The notes beneath the pieces are model-generated. The model worked only from the letters and a program-made list of their open reading frames with translations, did not search any database and was not told where the DNA came from. The position numbers and the translations under genes are program-made. DNA of 64,000 bases from Gracilaria gracilis. Lineage: Eukaryota; Rhodophyta; Florideophyceae; Gracilariales; Gracilariaceae. Each line of letters opens with the position of its first letter. Positions within the stretch are counted from its first letter, which is position 1. The stretch is from positions 1-64,000 of the forward strand of contig JARGSG010000129.1 in assembly GCA_030374805.1 (NCBI GenBank). The letters are read 5' to 3'. This document shows positions 57,254 to 64,000 of the stretch, one piece after another.

Positions 57254-57832
57254 CCCCATGGGAAGTGCCCACAGTAGGTATGGGGAGGCGGAGGATCCTT
57301 GTGGATTAGTTCGTAGAGCCTGGTTCAGAAAGGGAAGTTTATTAAAAGCACCGGAGAAGCCCTCTCGGGAGCATCGTGTGGCGCAGAGGCCCTCAGTAGG
57401 ACAGCGTCGTGCACGGAAATCTCCACTCAGTGTGCAACGCCACCGGATTGGCTAGCACTCTGCCACGTGGAGTAGTGCAAACTGTTCTGATTGGTCGGCA
57501 CTCGTCAAGAGCGTGCGCATGCGACGCAATACAGCGCCGTGGCCCGACCAATCCGCCACCCTGCACAGGGAGTGTTCAAACGCAGTATCTCCGTCGCAAC
57601 GGCTCTCCCGCGTCGAGGAGAAACTTTGCTTCGATCAGGAACGTCGTCGTAGTTAAAGTCGATGCCCGCTGGGAAAGGAGATTAGTTCACCGGACTCCGG
57701 AAGTGAAGAGCTTTCACCAGAAGCCACTTTCGTGGAGATTGGCAGCCGGAAACGGAAGTTCCCCATTACCCGTCGTGATGGTTAGCGCTCTCGTCAACGA
57801 GACACCCCCACGTCACCGAAGCCGGAAACCCG
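57254..57832 (+). pseudogene. Broken linker between integrase and chromodomain
   Basis: Coding-like sequence continues after the TAG but in other frames (ALVKSVRMRRNTA, EELSPEATFVEIGS), with several stops. In relatives the chromodomain is fused to integrase, so frameshifts here probably separated them, or translation ends before it. Confidence 0.45.
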
Positions 57833-58129
57833 TTGTTACTTGCGTGTATCCGCTCGGGTAACGTAGAGAAGCAAAGCCCAATGTCGGGAACAACCAAAGG
57901 AACCGAAGATGTCGGGGTGTACCCACAGGATCTCGTGGTCGATCGTATCGTGAAGCACGGTGTTGCCCAGGACGGGAAAGTAATCTATCGCGTCCGTTGG
58001 TACGGCTATCCCCCAGAGCAGGACACTTGGGAGCCAATTCAGCACCTTCCGAGGTCCAAGATTATCGCTTATCACCGAAGAACCCGGTCCGCATTACCCC
58101 CAACTCTGGATAATGCCCAAGTGGGATAG
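57833..58129 (+). pseudogene. Ty3 family A chromodomain
   Basis: The domain reads LVVDRIVKHGVAQDGKVIYR, VRWYGYPPEQDTWEPI and then HLPRSKIIAYHRR. The aromatic cage residues (Tyr in VIYRVRW, Trp, and Trp in TWEP) are all present, matching canonical group chromodomains that read methylated histone H3. It ends at TAG 58127-58129. It is intact but appears cut off from integrase by the broken linker. Confidence 0.85.
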
Positions 58130-58509
58130 AACTGTCAACGACATGTGGTAAATATGGTGTACCGCTACGCGGTAGGTTGCGAGAAGCTCTAAGAAGAGAA
58201 GAAAAGACACCAACAAGGTTGGTCTTATGTACAGTATGAACAAAGGAAGAACGCACCGAATTATCGGTTCATCGCCGTATAACGGAACTAAGAAGCAAGA
58301 AGTAATGAAATATCTAGGAAGATGTTGCCACGAATGGAAATGAAGTGCATCCTGTTTAGGAAATAAAGAAGGAAAAGAAAGGAAGTATGAAAGAAGCTCG
58401 AACACGAGAAAGATCGTACAGGAGGAGAGAAGTAATGCCAAGCTGTGGCCTAATTGGGTTTATCGTATCTGAGTGACAGAACTACACGCCCTCAGGCACC
58501 CTGCCCAGA
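58130..58509. other. Spacer between the chromodomain and the antisense frame
   Basis: The plus strand is purine-rich (AAGAAGAGAAGAAAAGA and similar). It contains the 3' ends of two converging genes, so overlapping terminators are expected. No further gene is seen. Confidence 0.4.
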
Positions 58510-60426
58510 CTACTGGTGACCAGCGTTGTTTCCGGGAGCCGGCGTCGCAAGACCCCAACCGGCGGGAGCTTGAGTGCCCTCCGCAGGGACCTGTGCCGCG
58601 TCAGCGCCCGTATTCGCAACACGCACAAGGGGGATGTCGTCGTCCACCACCTCGCCATCACCATGGTCTAAGGAAGGATCGAACCAGTCCGCTGGAGGCC
58701 CATAGTCGTCAGGGAACACGAACCCAGTCGGGTGTCTAATCGGCATAGCCCTAGGGGCCCGCATCATTGCTCTCGCATGAGCTTCGGAAATCATTTGCCG
58801 TTCCCACGGATCGTAGTACGCGAAGGTCTTCGAACGGGTGGATATTCTTCCCGGTGATCGGTCGTTGCCGCGAGGACCACCTTCTGGCTGCCAGTGCACC
58901 GGAATCCGGTCCCAATCGACGGCCTCGATGAAGCGTAGGAGCAAGTGAACCTCTTCCTGGTTGGAATCGGATCCCAAGGGTATAGACAGATCCTGTCGCC
59001 GGATAATCCATCGGAGCATCGGAGGGAGATACCAGAGACGGTAATGATCGTACGTATCCCACAGGAGATGTACCGCCACGCGGGCACCCCACTCCGCCGC
59101 AAAGGGCGTCCAGTACCCAGAGCAGGGATCGTTCAATATTCTACAGCCTACATAGTAGAGGCATGGAGGAAGTTCGGTGTAGCACCCTCGCGAGACCTCG
59201 AAATTCGCCCACCAGCTGGGAAGCGCAGCGTATCCCCCCAGCAGGGAGTTGTAGCGCAATCGCTCAGCCCCCAAGTGTGGATACGGAATCAGGAACCCTT
59301 GACGGGACCGCAAGCTTCGCTCGAGCCGAACACGGCGCTCAAAGCTCCACAAGAAATCATTGGATGATCGCCGAAGGTATCGGAATTCCGCCCGAAGAAG
59401 GGGACGACTCCAGAGAAGCAAACCATCGACCACGTTCGGTACCTCAGCCCTATGGGGAGACTCGTTGAACTCCGCTAATGCGTATCCGTAGGATCTCTCG
59501 CCGAAAGTTCGGAAATGTGATACGTCAAAGTTGAACAGCAACGGAATCAAGTGATCCGATCGAACACGGCTAGCATATTCATAGGCAGTACGAGCCCACA
59601 GTGCCCTAGTGCGACTAAGGGAATCACAGCCCGCACAGAACAGGTGCAGAGGATCGACCGCCCCACGGAGACGCCAGCTTCTGGACCCAACTACTTCGCG
59701 ATGGAGCCCAGCGGGGAGGTAACCTTTCTCAGCATACGAGTCAATAAGGGCCTCGTCGGCTACGGCCGTCGGATGGAACCAAGGTGCACGGCAGTACACC
59801 TCGCCATGCTGCCGACGCCGTCTGGAACCGAGACTTTCCAAGCTGATCCAGCCCCTGGCATTGACCGTTAACGGCATCGCTTGCTCGGAGTTCCACGCCG
59901 CTGCGTTGATATCGGGAGCCTGAGGAGGCGCTGCGGGATCGTAGCCTTGCGAGGATTGTCCAGGTTGAGCGCCCTGTTGGGATAAGTAGCCAGGAGGTTG
60001 TTAACCAGATGGATGGTACTGCGGCTGTGCGTGAGAACCTCCTTGAGGGAGGGGCATCGAGTTAAACCCGCCGGAATATCCGGACGAGCCTGCCATTTGA
60101 TAAGGAGACTGCTGATACCCCGAGGGTTGATGAGCTGGCACCACAGTTTGAGACGAATGGAACTGAGATGACGCCTGCATAGGAAGCTGTTGAAAGCCTA
60201 AGTAGGAAAGGTTCTCGACGGGAGCAGCACTCGAAAAAGCCGCCTGTGAGGAACTTGAAGAAGCGTTCCCCGGAAGCGGGTTAGTCGCGAAAGGGTTCAT
60301 GCCTACTGTAGGATAGAAGGTTGGAGATAAGAGTTTTTGCCGCGAAGTCGAAGAAGAGTGATGTCGTGTACCACGCGTTGGTTCAGGAAGCTGTGAAGGT
60401 ATTGCCGAAGTCTCGGAGTCCGCCAT
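58510..60426 (-). pseudogene. Long antisense ORF between pol and 3' LTR, about 639 codons, one stop
   Basis: The frame starts at ATG 60426 (MADSETSAIPSQLPEP), runs through a Ser/Gln/Pro/Gly-rich first part, has a single TAA at 60001-60003 (Tyr in the left copy), and continues in frame through MPLTVNARGWISLESL at 59877 to the stop at 58510. The second part is rich in Arg, Trp, Tyr and Leu (FAAEWGARVAVHLLWDTYDH and YLPPMLRWIIRRQD) and ends Ala/Pro/Gly-rich. The left copy (1-1626) keeps the same frame but has different breaks. It is transcribed, if at all, from a promoter near the 3' LTR, opposite to gag-pol. Function is unknown; an accessory or Gag-like role is possible because of the Gln/Pro-rich N terminus. 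Confidence 0.75.
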
Positions 60427-60490
60427 TCTGAGGATCAGTATTTACGTACCGGTCGCCGGCGCCTTCCCGCCGACCAAAGCGCGAACCCTT

Positions 60491-60507
60491 GGCTAAGGAG
60501 GGGGAGA
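60491..60507 (+). other. Polypurine tract of family A element
   Basis: AAGGAGGGGGAGA lies directly before the LTR start TGTGGAGC, as in the left copy. Confidence 0.7.
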
Positions 60508-61504
60508 TGTGGAGCAATGGCAATCCGATGTCGGCACAATGAAGGTTCTCATAATGGAGCTCTATCCATTGAGCCCTGACGTGTCAGACTATGAATATGG
60601 ACCCCGTTTCGGGTGAAATTGGAAATATTGTTGGGACGTACCTTGTTAGGTGATTCGGGGATAGAACCTATGAAACAGGTGTACAGTAGAACCTTGTGGC
60701 ATAATTGTCCAAATATTTGGCGTCACACCCACTGGGCGGATACTTTGGCACCCTGACACTGGGTTGTCCACGTTTAGAGCCCTCGTGGGAGTGCGCAGCC
60801 CTAGATACAGTAGATATTATATATGCTCGGGCGGTCTCGCCCTGGAGCCACTAAGTAAAACTCACCTCAGTCGTATCTTCTTCCTGAAGTACGTGGTCTT
60901 CATCCCGAAGGCTGGGCTATGGTTGTTACTGCCTACGTAGGTTCCCGACTCCTCTACGGAGAGTAACCACGACTGGTCTCGGTACAATCACTCCTCAGGG
61001 TCCCTAAGGAAGTTATTTACTACCAGTGTCTGGCTTGTTTTGCTAATTACCCCAGTATCAGGTTGTATTTGTTCTTGTTCACCGAAGTACCGGATCTTTG
61101 TTTAGTTCATCGTTTCCCTGGTGCAGGTCTCGCTTCCGCCTCTGTACAGAGTTATATTTGAACACTCGTGTGCGTGTGTCTCGTTCCGCTGTCGGCCCTG
61201 TTCCCGCCGTTGGCACGGGCCATAGCTTTGCTCGTGTGGTTCCCCGTAGGAGCATTACACCGTCTTACGGCACCGTTTGCTCTACTTCTAGACTCGTTCT
61301 CTCTTGATCCCTCGTCGGTTATTCCTTTCTAGGCCCACGCTCTTCTTTACCTCTGCAGGTTATTCCAGTACCGTCTCCGGTGTACAACCGGCTGCCATGC
61401 AGCACGCGCACGGGCAGAGGGCTCTACTTCTGAGTTCGCCCTTTTGTGAGAGCAGAACTCGGACACCCTGGTGGACATGTACCCTCTTTGGGGTTTGCTC
61501 TACA
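60508..61504 (+). repeat. 3' LTR of family A Ty3 element (997 bp)
   Basis: This LTR starts TGTGGAGC, ends GCTCTACA and equals the left copy in length. TATATATGC near 60827 may be part of the promoter. Sequence after 61504 (AGCTG...) is flanking DNA; without the 5' LTR the target duplication cannot be checked. Confidence 0.88.
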
Positions 61505-61785
61505 AGCTGCAATGTAGTATTGGTGTATTTTTTGGTTGTGTAGATTGCAGTGTGTTTGATACGTTTGAACTTTACAATTGTGATGAAGAAATAATGTAGA
61601 TTTTAAGTAGTTTTGAGTAACGACAAAATCAGGGCAATTGCTGTGCGTGTGACAGATAGAACGGCAAAGAATGTATGGCAATTTTATAAGTTCATCGCGA
61701 CGGCGGTGTGCATGATTTTTTTCAATGTGGAGCAACATTTTGTGCCATATAATGCTAGAATTTTAGAGTATTTGATTTGTTTATA
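61505..61785. other. AT-rich flank of the family A element
   Basis: No gene or repeat is recognised. Composition is AT-rich and leads into the palindromic repeats. Confidence 0.35.
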
Positions 61786-62150
61786 TGTTTTGGCAGCAGT
61801 CAAAAGATTGAATGTATAATCAGTGTGGGAGTTTATATGCGTGGCACAGCTGCAGACTGCCTGCAGTTTACACCAAACATTTGATCTAGTGGTTTTCATG
61901 TTCTCACAATCAGCAAATGTTTTGACTGCAGTCAAAAGTTTGAATGCCTAATTACCGAAGCTTTTGACTGCAGTCAAAAAATTGAATGGCTACTCAACCG
62001 AAGCCTTTGACGGCGTTCTATATTTTGAATGGATTCTTTTGGAAGCTTTTGCATGCGTTCAAATGTTTGACTGGTGTTAGCACTCAAACATTTGAATGCC
62101 AGTCAAACGTACTGTAAGGGACACTTTGACTGCGCCGTAAGTCAAAGGGA
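61786..62150. repeat. Palindromic degenerate repeats with TTTTGACTGCAGTCAAAA core
   Basis: The 18-bp palindrome TTTTGACTGCAGTCAAAA occurs at about 61919 and 61961. It is part of a unit of about 42 bp that continues with TTGAATG...CTAATTACCGAAGC and repeats with decay before and after. A 13-bp inverted repeat with 13-base loop (62058-62096) uses the related TTCAAATGTTTGA. Another GCAGTCAAAAG stands near 62822. This looks like the subterminal repeat array of a DNA transposon or a MITE. Confidence 0.7.
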
Positions 62151-62199
62151 GTCGAACTTGGAAGCAGTCATTTTGCCGTAGTAGCTGTTGAAGCAAAGT

Positions 62200-62381
62200 G
62201 CCCAAATCAACGTTTGCACAAGAAATTTCAGTTTATGTACTGTAGAGGCATGGTGGATATACCTGGTGGCGCACCGCCCAAATCAACGTTTGCACAAGAA
62301 ATTTCAGCTTATGTACTGTAGAGGCATGGTGGATATATCTGGTGGCGCACCGCCCATATCAACGTTTGCACAAGAAATTTA
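62200..62381 (+). repeat. 76-bp tandem repeat, about 2.4 copies
   Basis: Units start GCCCAAATCAACGTTTGCAC at 62200 and 62276 and GCCCATATCAACG at 62352. Full units differ at very few positions, so the array is young. It adjoins the palindromic array. Confidence 0.9.
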
Positions 62382-63585
62382 AGTTGTTTTCTGACCAGTA
62401 AAAATTGCTATTTTGGAACCGTAATTTTCATTTATATTAACAAAACTATATGTATTGTGCATCGCCTGGCTCCTCTGATACTAAACTCAACAGGGGCACG
62501 CAGCATCAAACTAAAGTTATGTGTGGGATGGAGAAGGTTGGGTTTCGGGCGTGTTGTGGCGCCTTGTGATTAGAGCAGTAAATTTTCTGTGGTTTGCTCG
62601 CTCAGCTACGAACCCTACGCCAGCAGTGCTTGGCCCAAAACAATGAAGCTCTGAATGTTATGGCAACTAAGATAGACACGGTTTTACAACCTGTCATCAA
62701 AGAGAACCCTCATTATTCGAACCTATCATATATCATAGGGTCAAATTATGGTAGTGCTAGCAAGAAACGTCCATAGATAGTTCTCCTTCTCTCTAATGAC
62801 AGATTTTAAAACCTTCATTGCAGTCAAAAGGTAGTCTCAACCAAGATGATCTACTTTAACACTCTTCAAAGAAGTTCATTGTAAAGTTGCAAAACTTTGC
62901 TTTCTCCGACAGTCCTCCGTTTCCACAAAGTCTTCGAATGATGGGATTAGGTCTTCGTTTGATGGAATGGACACTTCTATTTACATCCAAAATCAAGTTC
63001 CCAGCTTTATATTTACTTTCATGGTCACGACTCTGTTGATGTCCAACAAATACGAGTTAATATAATTGTTATTTGCGTTTTCGTTAAGAACGTGATTTGT
63101 TTCTAAAATGGAGCGCTTCTCTGCAAATAATTCACAACTAACGCGGTATTTAGTACCTAATTGAGGCAAACCAAAAAATGGAAACATAACGAAATGAAAA
63201 AGAACACAGTTTGTAGAAAAATAGCCCAAGAAAACGTTGAAGATCATGTTTTCTACGAACTGACTCCAGATTCAACAGGTAAGTAGATCCTCTCGTTTAC
63301 TTTGCGTCAAATTTGTTTTGTAGGATGATAGTTTCTGTCACACATTTTGAAGAACAAGTAATAATTTTGGAAGATCCCTTTCTGTGTTTAACGCAATTAT
63401 GGTACTAAAGATTGTCGAATTATTGTTAGGGAGACGTCCTTGTGATCGTGTATTTTTATTGTTTCCTGTTACCTAAATTTGACATTTTTGGGCATCGAGC
63501 TCTCGACAGAAAAAAAAATATTGTAATGCGAAATAACCCTATCGCTAATATTTGCATTGCATTGCTCTTGAACCAAAAACGAGTC
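62382..63585. other. No recognisable gene
   Basis: A short frame at 62594-62776 (MLAQLRTLRQQCLAQNNEAL) is unassigned. The rest is AT-rich with short frames only. Confidence 0.35.
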
Positions 63586-64000
63586 TTAACACAAAAGCGT
63601 ATCTGTGACCCCACCGTGAAGTCCTCGAAGTTTGGCAAGCTTAGTTTCATCGAGGCAGGCAATGAGGCCATGGCGTTCGTTTCGAGCTCGAACAGAAACA
63701 GGCGAAAGGACATCAACAGTAGATCCGATTACCACATAGCTAACGTTCTTCGGGACATCTTTGCCCCCGTCATATTCATTGGCGACTATCACGGTTTCGC
63801 GTTTCATAGTTGCACCTTCAGATTCTCTAAGCGTATTGAACACGACGACCGGGCCCTTAGTCTCTTTATCCATCGTAGCAATTATCGCATAGGGACCGAT
63901 TTTCTGCAACACGTCGAACAGCGGGACCAGCTCTGCGGAGTAAAGTTGATAATGAGAAAGCGGAACCACCTCGAACAGATTCTTCAATGAAAGTTGAAAT
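63586..64000 (-). pseudogene. Alpha-glucan, water dikinase fragment, catalytic His lost, cut by window edge
   Basis: Glucan water dikinase phosphorylates starch through a phosphohistidine swivel domain. The minus strand is open from the right edge to TAA/TAG at 63586. The stretch VIVANEYDGGKDVPKNVSYV followed by DVLSPVSVRARNERHG and ACLDETKLAKL aligns with the family segment before and around the phosphohistidine, whose motif is DVLSHVSVRARN. Here the His is Pro, which would abolish activity. The reading stops soon after, in LHGGVTDTLLC, earlier than in relatives. No ATG is in view; the start lies beyond the window. It could also be a divergent exon with an unseen splice site. Confidence 0.7.

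Larger units (their letters stand above)
32073..61504 (+). mobile_element. Ty3 chromovirus family A, split by a 19-kb transposon, 5' LTR absent
   Basis: Gag, protease and the first half of reverse transcriptase lie at 32307-35374; the second half, RNase H, integrase and chromodomain resume at 54561-58129. A long antisense frame, polypurine tract and 997-bp LTR follow. The two pol halves join in frame when 35375-54560 plus one duplicated AA is removed. No copy of the LTR precedes gag; the sequence there is the copia right LTR and about 235 bp of unplaced leader. So the 5' LTR was lost before or during the copia event. The start coordinate is approximate. Confidence 0.88.

Overview
This window is eukaryotic nuclear DNA, most likely from a red alga; the organism assignment is inference. 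The recognisable host-type genes point to a starch-making plastid-bearing cell: a starch branching enzyme, an alpha-glucan water dikinase fragment, a plastid DUF1517/FLAP1-like protein, a PDF1B-like peptide deformylase, and an intact open frame resembling phycobiliproteins. Introns are few and short, GC-rich patches look like transit-peptide or promoter regions, and there are no bacterial operons.

Most of the window is mobile DNA, nested in several layers. From left to right: bases 1-2704 are the 3' end of a Ty3 chromovirus of family A (a long antisense reading frame, polypurine tract and 997-bp LTR), cut by the window edge. Bases 2910-8201 hold a second, AT-rich and badly decayed Ty3 chromovirus (family B). 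Bases 8.2-20.3 kb are gene-poor, with tandem repeats, CpG-rich islands and a tRNA-like SINE or tRNA relic. Bases 20.3-25.8 kb hold three broken plastid or mitochondrial genes (peptide deformylase, DUF1517, adrenodoxin-reductase-like) around one intact 215-codon gene. Bases 26094-32067 are a complete but dead Ty1/copia element with 482-bp LTRs. Bases about 32.07-61.5 kb are a family A Ty3 element whose reverse transcriptase is split after one codon by a 19.2-kb insertion.

That insertion (35375-54560) is the most striking object. It has imperfect terminal inverted repeats and a short target duplication. Its removal restores the reverse transcriptase reading frame exactly. It encodes a TNP2-like (CACTA-type, CMC supergroup) transposase, a possible TnpA-like second protein and an unknown basic protein. 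Its right half is a string of decayed host-type genes: phosphoinositide phospholipase C, a metallo-beta-lactamase-fold hydrolase that still has two GT-AG introns, starch branching enzyme with an internal deletion, a medium-chain zinc dehydrogenase, and a small membrane protein with a RING-like cysteine cluster. I read it as a giant transposon that picked up genomic genes as DNA.

Family A has two further features. A gag-pol junction carries a retrovirus-like -1 frameshift arrangement (G AAA AAC directly before the gag stop, then a GC hairpin). An antisense reading frame of about 639 codons lies between pol and the 3' LTR, and it is present in both copies with different private breaks. The right edge holds palindrome-rich repeats, a 76-bp tandem repeat and an alpha-glucan water dikinase fragment that has lost its catalytic histidine.
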